Source of the DNA: JACDAN01 sp035707105
GTDB lineage: Bacteria; Actinomycetota; Thermoleophilia; Gaiellales; Gaiellaceae
NCBI GenBank assembly: GCA_035707105.1
Contig: DASSUI010000051.1
Coordinates: 1 to 64,000, forward strand
Reading direction: 5' to 3'
DNA: 64,000 nt
Position 1 is the first letter of the stretch; every line of letters begins with the position of its first letter. The position numbers were made by a program, and so were the translations under genes. The notes under the pieces were generated by a model, which was given only the letters and a program-made list of their open reading frames with translations, did no database searches and had not been told where the DNA came from. Shown here piece by piece: positions 52,301 to 60,234 of the stretch.

Positions 52301-52582
52301 CTCTCGCACCGTCGGCTCGTCCGTCCCGAAGAGGCTCGGCCACGGGATGAAGCGGCGGATGACGATGTCCATCAGACCGCGGAAGGCGATGACCGCGATA
52401 AACGTCCAGAAGAGGGCCCAACCCCAGGCCACCTCGACCTCTTCGCGGAAGAAGACGAAGACGACCGGGCTCGTGAGGAAGGCGACCGCGGTGGCCGTTC
52501 TGATGAGGCGGCGCCACTGGAGCGTGAGCTCCTTCGTTGCCTCCCCTGACGGCAGGCCGACGAGGCCCTCGCTCGTTGCCAT
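49310..52582 (-). CDS. FtsH-like membrane AAA+ zinc protease with in-frame intein
   Basis: 1090 residues before splicing, about 798 after. N-terminal region has several hydrophobic segments (about 30-75, 113-130, 155-185). AAA module: Walker A GAPGTGKT (240-247), Walker B CIVFIDEIDA (591-600), sensor and arginine region IYFIGATN ... TRPGRMGRYV. Zinc protease site HEAGH (870-874) with the third-ligand region GVGGDVQSATARSAW. Residues 259-550 are an intein. The AAA module also carries inserts of about 80 and 40 residues (about 601-685 and 701-741) not found in standard FtsH. The ATG follows a TACATT box by 6 nt. It is a divergent paralogue, not the housekeeping FtsH. Confidence 0.9.
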   Translation of the reverse strand: MATSEGLVGLPSGEATKELTLQWRRLIRTATAVAFLTSPVVFVFFREEVEVAWGWALFWTFIAVIAFRGLMDIVIRRFIPWPSLFGTDEPTVREEDVVNRRRAWYWGKWFRRLAWVGGFITVLWLFRLAVPGGDTSWFPWEWWHNFTEIITDPSMLVYAIIFPLFFVMNFVILLGPMMLMGITQMQGFEPGDAEWGVKLDDVRGQAEAKEEVRRVVSIWQSGEAFEAAGGKRERGLLFLGAPGTGKTMLSKAIATGFNCFAGDEEFLTSDGYKTFAETAGTTQLVLDGAGEWSPAEIRRFGRQPLVELELRPGHHTRSSVRLTVRATPDHRWLTENRGEVTDLREGDLLPFNPPPAKSLVPEAFIRGLGFGDGTLDSRGRARIRLCGEKEHRHLRLFEEYGHCFVTYPPSYGGDPLVIFTGGRMKDWKQLPTGDEDPAWLASWLEGYLAADAWSDGTGAVVLETQDAAGIAFAARIAPYAGYMVVGHHVKASVATNLGPRSAALTALKLRREGVWRVVGVRDLGVREQVYCAVEPRTRSFTLAGGVLTGNCPFVSMPGSGFAQTFMGMDVIIVRYLAWKAKKLARKWGGQCIVFIDEIDAVGRRRSALGDGGFAGASGPSTFEDFAFHGRNGSLTATGDLVLETRAWRDKLFAARMPERRPSAFARIGAIVNQAFPGAMMGGMGQLALNQLLVVMDGIDNPPFAKKVFTNRFNTFLDATYVIPRRLFGRSMRLPPPRPRSEQIYFIGATNVPLEALDPALTRPGRMGRYVWLRTPTKKDRLDIFDLYLAKVAHEPDLDSEKRRDEIARITNGYSPAMIEQVCSMALTYAHHEGKPRFGWEEIVEAMTTIESGMAINIEYIPEETRAIAVHEAGHAVAGHAYMKGAESTRLSIRRRGEALGHHQALEKEERFSSWRSEEMARLIWTLGAMAAERVFYGENSTGVGGDVQSATARSAWMVGACAMAPERIQFADGFKPPKGKTEDEVREEIAKRYQRIGDQIMNRSGGEHGDPLAGVLGDPSKRAMAAQLLGQAYVAAHQLIEHNRDGVGKVADTLVDRRELHGDEILTLLDSIKLEIPPADPLKEDSWPKL
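50933..51808 (-). other. Intein (292 residues) inside the FtsH-like AAA domain, with LAGLIDADG-like motifs
   Basis: Begins with cysteine (CFAGDEEFLTSDGYKTF, block A) and ends FTLAGGVLTGN before a +1 cysteine (CPFVSMPGSG). Block B is TPDHRWLT at intein residues 69-76, with the expected TxxH. Two LAGLIDADG-type segments are visible (FIRGLGFGDG at 106-115 and WLEGYLAADAWSDG at 185-198), suggesting a homing-endonuclease domain. The usual penultimate histidine is glycine (TGN), a known but uncommon variant. Flanking exteins join as KAIATGFN-CPFVSMPGSG, an FtsH-consistent sequence just after the Walker A helix. Confidence 0.88.
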
Positions 52583-52588
52583 CGTCAG

Positions 52589-52594
52589 AATGTA
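52589..52594 (-). promoter_or_regulatory. -10 box (TACATT) of a putative leaderless promoter for the FtsH-like gene
   Basis: Minus-strand TACATT, 6 nt, then ATG. It lies in the 34-bp gap shared with the divergent M48 gene. Confidence 0.5.
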
Positions 52595-52616
52595 GACGTG
52601 CGAATGTTCACGTTTG

Positions 52617-53813
52617 ATGGACAGTACGTTAAGTAGCGGCCGTCAGATCTTCGATTCCGGACAGGTCGAGCGGGCGCGGCGCTACCACCGTCCGGTCTAT
52701 CTCGTTCGCGTTGTGGGCATCGCTCTCGGGCTGCTCGTGCTCGGCCTGCTCGCCTTCGGGGGGCCCGGCGACCGGCTCTTCGACCTCGTCGACGGGCTCC
52801 CCTGGTGGGGCGAGGCGCTCGCGTTCTCGGCGCTCGTCGCCCTCGTCGGCGCCCTCGTCGCGACGCCGATCGCGTTCTGGCGTGGCTACCTGCACGAGCG
52901 GCGCTGGGGCTTTTCCACCCAGACGGTCGGCGCCTGGGCCTGGGACCGCGTGAAGGGCGTCGTGATCGGCCTCGTCTTGACGGCGGTCCCGATGCTGGGG
53001 CTCGTCGCATCGCCGCACCTGTTCCCGTCGTGGTGGCCGCTCGTCGCGGCGGTGGGAGGCGCCGCCGTCGTCTTCGTCGTCTCGTTCCTGGCGCCCGTGC
53101 TGCTCGAGCCGGTCTTCAACAGGTTCGCGCCGCTGGAGGACGAGGAGCTCGCAGACGACCTTCGCGCCCTGGCCGACCGGGCCGGCGTTCCGGTTCGGGA
53201 GGTTCTCGTCGCCGATGCGAGCCGGCGGACGAGGAAGCACAACGCCTACGTCTCGGGAATCGGAAAGACGCGGCGCGTCGTCGTCTGGGACACGCTGCTC
53301 GAGCGGGACGAGCCGGGAGAGCTCCGCCTCGTCGTCGCACACGAGCTCGGGCACCGGCGTTTCAGGCATGTCACCGTCTGGACGGCGCTGACGATGGCCG
53401 GGACGGCGCTCTTCGTGCTCGGTCTCTGGTTGCTCCTCCAGTGGGACGCGCTGCTCTCCGCGATCGGGGCGGACGGGCCGGGCGACCCGCGCGTGATCCC
53501 GTTCGTGCTCTTTGCCGCGGCAGTGGCCGAGCTCGTCGTGCAGCCGTTCGCGCTCGCGCTCTCCCGCCGCTGGGAGCGCGACGCCGACCGCTTCTCGCTC
53601 GAGCTCACGAGAGACCCCGAGGCCTACGAGGCGACCCACCGCAACCTCGCGCTGTCGAACCTCGGCGATCTCGACCCGCCGAGGGCCGCCTACCTCTTCT
53701 TCTTCAGCCACCCGTCGGCGCCCGAACGGCTCGCGGCCGGGCGCCGATGGGCCGAACGGCTCGCGACGACGAGCCCGAGCGACCGCGCATCCCGTTCCGC
53801 CGTCTCCGCTTGA
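52617..53813 (+). CDS. M48 family membrane zinc metalloprotease (Ste24/HtpX-like)
   Basis: 398 residues with about six to seven hydrophobic segments. Zinc motif LRLVVAHELGHRRFRH, third ligand region SRRWERDADRFSLEL, and the conserved HSAxxR-like part appears as NAYVSGIGKTRRVVVWDTLLE. End-on FFFSHPSAPERLAAGRRW is typical of CAAX-protease-like Ste24 homologues. Probably performs membrane-protein quality control; its divergent placement beside an FtsH-like protease fits such a role. ATG at 52617 (a TTG at 52614 is in frame). Confidence 0.92.
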   Translation: MDSTLSSGRQIFDSGQVERARRYHRPVYLVRVVGIALGLLVLGLLAFGGPGDRLFDLVDGLPWWGEALAFSALVALVGALVATPIAFWRGYLHERRWGFSTQTVGAWAWDRVKGVVIGLVLTAVPMLGLVASPHLFPSWWPLVAAVGGAAVVFVVSFLAPVLLEPVFNRFAPLEDEELADDLRALADRAGVPVREVLVADASRRTRKHNAYVSGIGKTRRVVVWDTLLERDEPGELRLVVAHELGHRRFRHVTVWTALTMAGTALFVLGLWLLLQWDALLSAIGADGPGDPRVIPFVLFAAAVAELVVQPFALALSRRWERDADRFSLELTRDPEAYEATHRNLALSNLGDLDPPRAAYLFFFSHPSAPERLAAGRRWAERLATTSPSDRASRSAVSA

Positions 53814-55339
53814 GCGGGACGCTGCTCGCCGACGTCGTCGGGACCTCGCGACAGGTCGCAGAGACGAGCTCGCGGAGCGGGAAGATCGGGCTCCTCGCCG
53901 GCCTGCTCAAGGCCCTGACGCCGGATGAGATCGCACCCGTGGTCGGTTTCCTCGCCGGCACGCCACGGCAGGGGCGGATAGGTGTCGGGTACGCGACGAT
54001 CTACGGCCTCGACGTCGCGCCTGCCGACGCGCCGTCACTCACCGTTGATTCCCTGGATCGGGCGATCTCGGACGTGCAGGCGACGACCGGGAGCGGTTCC
54101 GGCGCCGAGCGACACCGGATTCTGCGGGAGCTCCTTGCGCAGGCGACGGAGGGCGAAGCCGACTTCGTCAAGCGCCTCCTAACGGGCGAGCTGCGGCAGG
54201 GCGCCCTCGCGGGCGTCATGGCCGACGCGATCGCCAAGGCCGCCGGGGTCTCGGGCGATGTCGCGCGCCGGGCGATCATGCTCTCCGGCGACCTCGGCCG
54301 CACAGCCGAGATCGCGATGAGCCAGGGCGACGACGGGCTCCGCGACGTAGGCTTCGAGCTCTTCCGGCCGATCCTGCCGATGCTCGCGTCCACCGCCGAG
54401 AGCGCGGAGGAGGCGGTCGCGAGCTACGAGCGCGCGTCCGTCGAATGGAAGCTCGACGGGATCCGCATCCAGATCCACCGGCGCGGCGACGAGGTCCGCG
54501 TCTACACGCGGAACCTGAACGAGATCACGCACGCGCTGCCGGGAATCGTCGACGCGGTGCGGTGTCTGCCGGTGAGTCAGGCCGTGCTCGACGGCGAGGC
54601 GCTGTGGATGGACGCAGACCGCCCGGCGCCGTTTCAGGAGACGGCTTCGCGAATCGACCGCGACGGCCCGGAGGGGATCGCGACGTTCCTGTTCGACCTC
54701 CTCCACGTGGACGGCGAGGACCTGCTCGACGCGCCGCTGCACGAGCGGTCGGCCAGGCTCGAGGCCATCGCACCTGATCTGAAGATCCCGGGAATCCTGA
54801 CGTCCAGCGCCGCCGAGGCGAGCGCAATCATGGAGGAGGCGCTCCGCGCCGGGCACGAGGGCGTCGTCGTCAAAGACGCGGCCTCGCCGTACGCGGCCGG
54901 CCGCCGCGGGAAGGCATGGCGCAAGGTGAAGCCGGTCCGGACGTACGACCTCGTCGTGCTCGGCGCCGAGTGGGGCCACGGCCGGCGGCAGGGCCGCCTC
55001 TCGAACCTGCACCTCGGCGCCCGCGACCCGGGGAGCGACGGGTTCGTGATGGTCGGGAAGTGCTTCAAGGGCCTGACCGACGAGCTCCTCGAGTGGCAGA
55101 CGGAGCAGCTGCTCGAGCGGGAGACCGGCCGCCGTGGAATCGCCGTCCTCGTCCGCCCCGAGCTCGTCGTCGAGATCGCGCTCGACGGCGTCCAGTCCTC
55201 GACGCGCTATCCCGGCGGCGTCGCGCTCCGGTTCGCGCGCGTGAAGCGCTACCGGCCGGACAAGCGTGCGGAGGAGGCGGACCCGATCGACGCGCTTCGG
55301 GCTTTGCTCCCGGCCGGCGTCAGCGCGAGCCGCGGCTGA
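53810..55339 (+). CDS. ATP-dependent DNA ligase (LigB/LigD-independent type)
   Basis: 509 residues. An N-terminal DNA-binding domain (TLLADVVGTSRQVAETSSRSGKIGLLAGLL), adenylation domain with the nucleotidyl lysine in EWKLDGIRIQIHRRG, further motifs VLDGEALWM, FLFDLLHVDGEDLLD, EGVVVKD and KAWRKVKP, then an OB domain. Length and N-terminus match actinobacterial LigB/Lig1-type enzymes. TTG start overlaps the M48 stop (TTGA). It would act beside the NAD-dependent ligase in repair. Its 3' end overlaps the convergent PASTA gene by 20 nt. Confidence 0.93.
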   Translation: MSGTLLADVVGTSRQVAETSSRSGKIGLLAGLLKALTPDEIAPVVGFLAGTPRQGRIGVGYATIYGLDVAPADAPSLTVDSLDRAISDVQATTGSGSGAERHRILRELLAQATEGEADFVKRLLTGELRQGALAGVMADAIAKAAGVSGDVARRAIMLSGDLGRTAEIAMSQGDDGLRDVGFELFRPILPMLASTAESAEEAVASYERASVEWKLDGIRIQIHRRGDEVRVYTRNLNEITHALPGIVDAVRCLPVSQAVLDGEALWMDADRPAPFQETASRIDRDGPEGIATFLFDLLHVDGEDLLDAPLHERSARLEAIAPDLKIPGILTSSAAEASAIMEEALRAGHEGVVVKDAASPYAAGRRGKAWRKVKPVRTYDLVVLGAEWGHGRRQGRLSNLHLGARDPGSDGFVMVGKCFKGLTDELLEWQTEQLLERETGRRGIAVLVRPELVVEIALDGVQSSTRYPGGVALRFARVKRYRPDKRAEEADPIDALRALLPAGVSASRG

Positions 55340-56810
55340 TGTCGAGCTCGACGCGGCGCGGCGGGGCGAGCCTCGTACCGGGCCTCGGCCGCTGCGCGAC
55401 GACGAAGCCCGCGGCGACCCGGGTCGACCGCACGTAGCGGATCCGCCCGAGGAGGCAGCCGGCCCGCTTGATCGCCTCGCGAGCCTGCGGGAGCGTCACG
55501 CCGCGCACGTCCGGTACGCGGCACGCCTGCGCCGCGGCCGACGGTTTCCCCCACCGCAGCCGGACGGCTCCGGCGCTGAACCCGTACGAGTCGACGACGA
55601 TCCGGTACTCGCGACCTGCCCTCGCCGTGAAGATCACGCGGCTCCCGTCCTTACATGACCCGCCTGCGTCGTCGTTCGACCCAACCGCCCGCAGGCGACG
55701 CACCGATGTACCCCGGTAGACGGCCAGCACGGTGTCGAAGCGGCTGCCGCAGGTCTGGAACGAGACGCGCTCGGTGCGCAGAGCCCTCCAGCGGAACCAG
55801 ATCGACGCGGAGGCAGGTCGCCTCGCATGGCTTCGCTCGCCGGGCTCCGCCGACGCGCCGAGATTGTTGGCGCCGGCCGCACCGCGCCGCCCGCCAAGCC
55901 GGGTCGCGGCGGCGAACGGGTCGTTCCGCGGAGCCGTGGCTCCCGACCATTTCAGCTGGAAGGCGCCGTCCGTCCCCGCGACGAAGCCGGCCACGGCGAT
56001 GTGGTAGGTGACCCCCGCGCGAGTGGCGAACCGGATGCTGCTCTGCGTCCGGCACGAGTCGTCGCTTCCGGCGAGGAACCGCAGCGACGTCAGGGAGTCG
56101 CCGCTGTAGGCGACGAGGACCGTGTCGAACGCCGCGCCGGAGCAGGTGTCGAACATGACGCCGCCGGTGACGGGAGCGGTCCACGCGTACCAGACGGTCG
56201 CACCGACGGCGGTCGACCCGTGCACCGGCTCGCCGGGCTCGGTCGTGGCCCCCGCGTTCGTCCCGACGACGGATCCGCGCGGGCCTGCGATCGGGACGGC
56301 AGCGGCGAAGGCGTCGTTCGGCGGAGGCCGCCGGAAGCTCCAGGTGAGCGTGAACGTCCCCGACGTCGTGCCGAACCCGTCGACGGCGATGTGGTAGGTC
56401 GAGCCCGGGCGGACGGCGACGGTCAGCCGGCTCTTGTCCTCGCACGCATCGTCGTTCGCGCCTTCGATCGTCAGCGCGTTCACCGCAGCGCCGGTGAACA
56501 CTCCGAGGACGGTGTCGAACGACGCAGCGGTGCACGTCGACACGCGCAGCGATCCCGCCTCGGTGGCGGTGAAGCGGTACCAGACCGAGCGCCCGCCGCC
56601 GAGCGCCGTCTCCCCCGCCTCCCTCGTGGCCTCGACCGTCGTCCCAGCGAGGGTGCCGGAGTCTCCAGCGAGGATCGTCGCCGCGTCGAAGTTGTCGTTT
56701 GTGGGCGGCGCCGCGGAGGCGGCGGACACGAACAGCGCGAGCGCTGCAAACGCAGCCAGCTGTCCAACGAAAATTGCCCGAAACAACCCGCTGCTCGTGA
56801 CATCGGTCAC
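55320..56810 (-). CDS. Secreted protein with three beta-sandwich repeats and a C-terminal PASTA domain
   Basis: 496 residues. Signal peptide (LAAFAALALFVSAASA). Three repeats of about 120-130 residues, each opening NDNFDAA / NDAFAAA / NDPFAAA and containing a cysteine pair (RVSTCTAASFDTVLGVF, MFDTCSGAAFDTVLVAY, SFQTCGSRFDTVLAVY) and a YHIAVDGF-type strand. They resemble bacterial pre-peptidase or lectin-like sandwiches. A PASTA domain ends the protein (CRVPDVRGVTLPQAREAIKRAG). PASTA domains often bind peptidoglycan, so a wall-associated adhesin is plausible. Confidence 0.82.
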   Translation of the reverse strand: MTDVTSSGLFRAIFVGQLAAFAALALFVSAASAAPPTNDNFDAATILAGDSGTLAGTTVEATREAGETALGGGRSVWYRFTATEAGSLRVSTCTAASFDTVLGVFTGAAVNALTIEGANDDACEDKSRLTVAVRPGSTYHIAVDGFGTTSGTFTLTWSFRRPPPNDAFAAAVPIAGPRGSVVGTNAGATTEPGEPVHGSTAVGATVWYAWTAPVTGGVMFDTCSGAAFDTVLVAYSGDSLTSLRFLAGSDDSCRTQSSIRFATRAGVTYHIAVAGFVAGTDGAFQLKWSGATAPRNDPFAAATRLGGRRGAAGANNLGASAEPGERSHARRPASASIWFRWRALRTERVSFQTCGSRFDTVLAVYRGTSVRRLRAVGSNDDAGGSCKDGSRVIFTARAGREYRIVVDSYGFSAGAVRLRWGKPSAAAQACRVPDVRGVTLPQAREAIKRAGCLLGRIRYVRSTRVAAGFVVAQRPRPGTRLAPPRRVELDISRGSR

Positions 56811-56876
56811 GGCATGGTTATACGCCGATTGCGTGAAGAGGCGGTAATGGTTTTCTACGGAAGTTTGGTGCGCCGC

Positions 56877-57203
56877 TCAGTAGTCGACGGGGCCGCAGAC
56901 CGGCCTGAGCGGCTTCCGTTGCGGCCCCTCGCCGACGACGCAGACGATGGTCCTTCCCTTCCCGGTGGTCACGTCGCAACGCCAGCCGCTCTTCCGCTCG
57001 GGGTCCTTCTCGCACGTGATCACCTTCGGCGGGTCGAGGCCGAGGTCGACGACACGGCCCGAGACCTCGCCCGTCGCGAGCTGGCTCCGAACCGACGCCT
57101 CGACCTGCGCGGCGTCATCCGTTCCGTCGGCCGCGTCGTCCTCGGACCCGCCGCAGCCGGCGAGCACAACGACCAGGGTGGCGAGGAAGGTCAGGCGACG
57201 CAT
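56877..57203 (-). CDS. Small lipoprotein, DUF4333-like
   Basis: 108 residues. Lipobox LVVVLAGCGG, an acidic linker, then a domain with three cysteines (VITCEKDPERKSGWRCDV, TIVCVVGEG and a terminal VC) like the DUF4333 fold of actinobacterial lipoproteins. ATG at 57203 has GGAGGAG upstream. Function unknown. Confidence 0.75.
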   Translation of the reverse strand: MRRLTFLATLVVVLAGCGGSEDDAADGTDDAAQVEASVRSQLATGEVSGRVVDLGLDPPKVITCEKDPERKSGWRCDVTTGKGRTIVCVVGEGPQRKPLRPVCGPVDY

Positions 57204-57337
57204 GCGAGGTGGCTCCTCCCGTGGATGGTAGGCGGCCGCGTCATCGGGGCCGACACCGATTCGCAATCCGCACTGGTGGCGCTTTTTGCGCGCGGTGGTT
57301 CGACGGAAGATCCGACTGCCGAGACCGAGGAGGAATC

Positions 57338-58000
57338 ATGAGGCGGTTTATTCGTCACCGGCCGTCTCCTGCGATGGTGGTCGCTTGCATCGCCCTGCTG
57401 GTCGCGCTCGGGGGTACCAGCTACGCGGCGATCAGGTTGCCCGCCAACAGCGTGGGGACAAGACACATCAAGAACGGCGCCGTGACCTCGCTCAAGATCA
57501 AGAACAACACGATCACCGGCTCCGACGTGAGGGAGGCGACCCTGGCCAAGGTGCCCAGGGCGGGCACCGCCGACTTCGCGACCGACGCGCAGCTGGCGGA
57601 GGAAGCGGTGAGCGCGGGCACTGCCGAGAACGCCTTCAAGCTGAACGGGATGGAGTCGGGCGCCTTCGCACCGGCGACGACGGTTGTGCGTTACGCCGTC
57701 GTCTTCGGGCCGGGCACCGTCGGTTCGCACCGCGGTGTGGAGCAGGCAAACGTCAGCCATCCCGCCACCGGCGTTACCTGCATCGACGGCCTCAACCCAG
57801 CACCGCGCGAGGCGACAGCCACGCTCCGCTTCGGCGCCGTCGCCGGGTCCGAGATCTACGTGAAGACCGCTCCGGCAGGCGAGGATCTGTGTGCGGGGCG
57901 TCAGGTCGGCGTGCTGACGTACGACGTCACGGTCACAGAGCCGCCGCTGGCGCTGGTGTACACGCTCCAAGACAAGCCGTTCACGATCGCGATCTACTAG
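57338..58000 (+). CDS. Exported protein of a Thermoleophilia-typical family (MRRF...ALGGTSYAA)
   Basis: 220 residues. Starts MRRFIRHRPSPAMVVACIALLVALGGTSYAAIRLPANSVGTRHIKNGAVTS, a signal-like N-terminus plus beta-helix-like NGAVTSLKIKNNTITGSDV motif that I associate with an expanded secreted family in this class. The C-terminal domain has one cysteine pair (VTCIDGLNP, EDLCAGRQ). Strong GAGGAGG 5 nt upstream of ATG 57338. Role unknown; surface or matrix protein is likely. Confidence 0.85.
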   Translation: MRRFIRHRPSPAMVVACIALLVALGGTSYAAIRLPANSVGTRHIKNGAVTSLKIKNNTITGSDVREATLAKVPRAGTADFATDAQLAEEAVSAGTAENAFKLNGMESGAFAPATTVVRYAVVFGPGTVGSHRGVEQANVSHPATGVTCIDGLNPAPREATATLRFGAVAGSEIYVKTAPAGEDLCAGRQVGVLTYDVTVTEPPLALVYTLQDKPFTIAIY

Positions 58001-58091
58001 ACCACCACGTCCTTCAGGGGCCGGCGGCGAACCGAACGCCTGGGCGCTCTAGAGCCAGCCGGCCCTTCTTCGAGAATCTCGGGATCCCGAG

Positions 58092-58637
58092 TCAGGTGGC
58101 GCCGGGACGAAGCGGCTCCGACCCGTCCCAACCCTCGGCGCCCTCTCGCACCATCTGGAAGAAGTCGCGGAGTCCCTGGCTGTCGACGTGGATCTCGATG
58201 TCGTGGCCCAACGAGCCGGACGCGTCGTGGAAGGTGATGTCGATTTCGCCGAGCTGGGCGCTGAGGTACTCCGGTAGCCCGCGGTCCTCGAGTTCGCGCC
58301 GAAGGCCCTCTACTGATGCCGGCGGTACCGCCCAGGCGACGTGATGAACCCCCGGTCGCGCACCTGAGAAGCGGCGCTCGATCCGCTCCGGAACGAGGCG
58401 GACTATCTCCATCAGCTCGATCGGGCCGCCGCCGCAGGAGCCGAACGCCGAGTGATGGACGAACTCCGCCGGCTCACCCCTCGAGGTGACGTTTTCGAGC
58501 GGCACGTTTTCGAAGAGGAAGAACGGCCCGGCTCCGAGCTGCTCCGCCAAGCGCTCAACGGTCGCCTCGATGTTCTCGACGACGTAGGCGTAGTGGTGTG
58601 CTCCCTCCAGCGACGGTCGAAAAAGATGCTCTGGCAC
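58092..58637 (-). CDS. VOC-family protein, methylmalonyl-CoA-epimerase-like
   Basis: 181 residues with the VOC layout: HHYAYVVENIEATVERLAEQLGAGPFFLFEN, VHHSAFGSCGGGPIELMEIV and VHHVAWAVPPASVEGLRRELEDRG with a terminal HDIEIHVD. Several metal-type histidines are present (HH in both halves and HD near the end), so it may be enzymatic. GTG start preceded by GAGGGAG. Substrate unknown. Confidence 0.82.
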   Translation of the reverse strand: MPEHLFRPSLEGAHHYAYVVENIEATVERLAEQLGAGPFFLFENVPLENVTSRGEPAEFVHHSAFGSCGGGPIELMEIVRLVPERIERRFSGARPGVHHVAWAVPPASVEGLRRELEDRGLPEYLSAQLGEIDITFHDASGSLGHDIEIHVDSQGLRDFFQMVREGAEGWDGSEPLRPGAT

Positions 58638-58912
58638 GATTCTCTCCCTCTCCGGCGCAAGTGCGCTTCCACGATTCCCTGACAGAGCTGACCCCGCTCA
58701 CCCAAGCGGCTCCGGCTCCAGCGAGGAGGTGCTAGTGGGCCGCCTGGACTCGACGCTCCTGCTAGCCCGCTCTTTATAGCGTGGGGTAGGCACCGGGGTA
58801 GGCAGGGAACCGGGCGACCCTGGCGACCCGCTCGAGCGTGACCACATCGTGCCGCGAGCGCAGGGCGGCGCCGACGTCCGCTCGAATTTGAGGGTGAGGG
58901 TCGATCGCGCCA

Positions 58913-60091
58913 ATGTCCACCTTCGGCCGGGCAGCCGGTTTTCGGGCCCGCTTCGACGACCTAATGAATGGTGGCGGCGGTGCCGATAGGCGCCTTATGC
59001 GGTTCGCCGCCGGAATCGCCGTCCTGATCGCTGTATTTGCCGGAGTCGCCGCGGGTGGGCTCGCGAGGCTGGGGTCGCTGCACACGGAAATCATCCGCGG
59101 GTCGGATGGTGATGACGCCGCGATCGCAGGTTGGAAGACGTACCGGGTTCGGAAGGAAGGATTCACGGTCCGCCTCCCTGAGGGCTGGGAGGGCGGCCGG
59201 AACGGCGTGCTTCCTGCGCGGGTGGCAAGGCTCCGGCAGGCGCGGCGTTTGCCGCGGTCGTTCGCGCCGCGACAGTTCGTACCGAGCCTGCCGTCGATCA
59301 AGTTTCTAGCCGTTGACCTGACCCCGCTCAGCCGACGCAACGCCCGCCGCGACAACGCGATCACGACCGTCAACGTCGTCCGCAGGCCGACGACTGCCGA
59401 CCTGGACGGGATTGCGAAATCCGCGATCAAGAACGCGACCTCGACCCCGAACCGCATCGGCCCCGTTCGCGATGAGAGCGTCCGGCTTCCGGAAGGCGAT
59501 GCCATCCGCGTTCAGTACAGAAGGCGAGTCTCGCGGCGAGGGCTCCGGCCGATCGTGCTCTCTTACACGCAGTACGGGCTCGTTAAGGACCGGTCGCTGT
59601 TCGTTCTGACCTTGACAACGACGCAACACCAGGCCGCGCTGTACACGCGTGACTTCGAGCGAATCGCGGAGTCATTCCGGGCCGTCGCTCCGGCGAGCGC
59701 CACGAGCGCCCCCGCGCGGCCCGCTGCATCAACAAGCGGTTCACGCACCACGGAAGCGGCTAAGGTCAAGGCCCTGCTCCTCTACCAGAATGCGCAGTTC
59801 AACCGCGCACGTTGGCGTCCGCTCTGGCTGACCGCCACCCCGCGACAGCGTTCTCTGTGCACCTTCAGCGAGTTCGCCGCGACGCAGAAGTCGGCCCGAG
59901 CCGCATTCGGGCGGGTGACGACTCGGAACATCCGCGTCCGCGTCCGGGGAACGCGTGCCTTCGTCTCCTACCAGATCCTCGCCAGCGGCAGAGTGGTCGC
60001 CGCCGCAACGAAAACAAAGCCTGACCTCTACACGCGGATCGGTGGCCGCTGGTTCGACGAGGCCGACGCCGACACCGCGAGCTCCTGCTAA
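58913..60091 (+). CDS. Hypothetical membrane-anchored protein
   Basis: 392 residues, unrecognised. A short basic lead, one helix (FAAGIAVLIAVFAGVAAGGLA), then an extracytoplasmic domain with YRVRKEGFTVRLPEGWEGG, a pattern seen in PsbP- or DUF1795-like lipoproteins, and YTRDFERIAESFRAV typical of that fold. A serine/threonine linker leads to a C-terminal NTF2-like part (LLLYQNAQFNRARWRPLWLTATPRQRSLCTFSEFA). The preceding 275 bp (58638-58912) hold no gene that I can support. Confidence 0.7.
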   Translation: MSTFGRAAGFRARFDDLMNGGGGADRRLMRFAAGIAVLIAVFAGVAAGGLARLGSLHTEIIRGSDGDDAAIAGWKTYRVRKEGFTVRLPEGWEGGRNGVLPARVARLRQARRLPRSFAPRQFVPSLPSIKFLAVDLTPLSRRNARRDNAITTVNVVRRPTTADLDGIAKSAIKNATSTPNRIGPVRDESVRLPEGDAIRVQYRRRVSRRGLRPIVLSYTQYGLVKDRSLFVLTLTTTQHQAALYTRDFERIAESFRAVAPASATSAPARPAASTSGSRTTEAAKVKALLLYQNAQFNRARWRPLWLTATPRQRSLCTFSEFAATQKSARAAFGRVTTRNIRVRVRGTRAFVSYQILASGRVVAAATKTKPDLYTRIGGRWFDEADADTASSC

Positions 60092-60221
60092 CGACGTCGC
60101 GGCCCGACGCAGGGGCAGGTCCGCCTCCGCGCGCCGCCCACGCCACGCGTCGTCGTCCCGCACGCCGACGACGCGGAACGACCGCGTCCTCAACAGGATC
60201 GTGTCGCCCGTGGGGCCGTCG

Positions 60222-60227
60222 TATCAT
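60222..60227 (+). promoter_or_regulatory. -10 box (TATCAT) of a putative leaderless promoter
   Basis: TATCAT, 7 nt, then GTG at 60235. Confidence 0.5.
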
Positions 60228-60234
60228 TTGTTGC

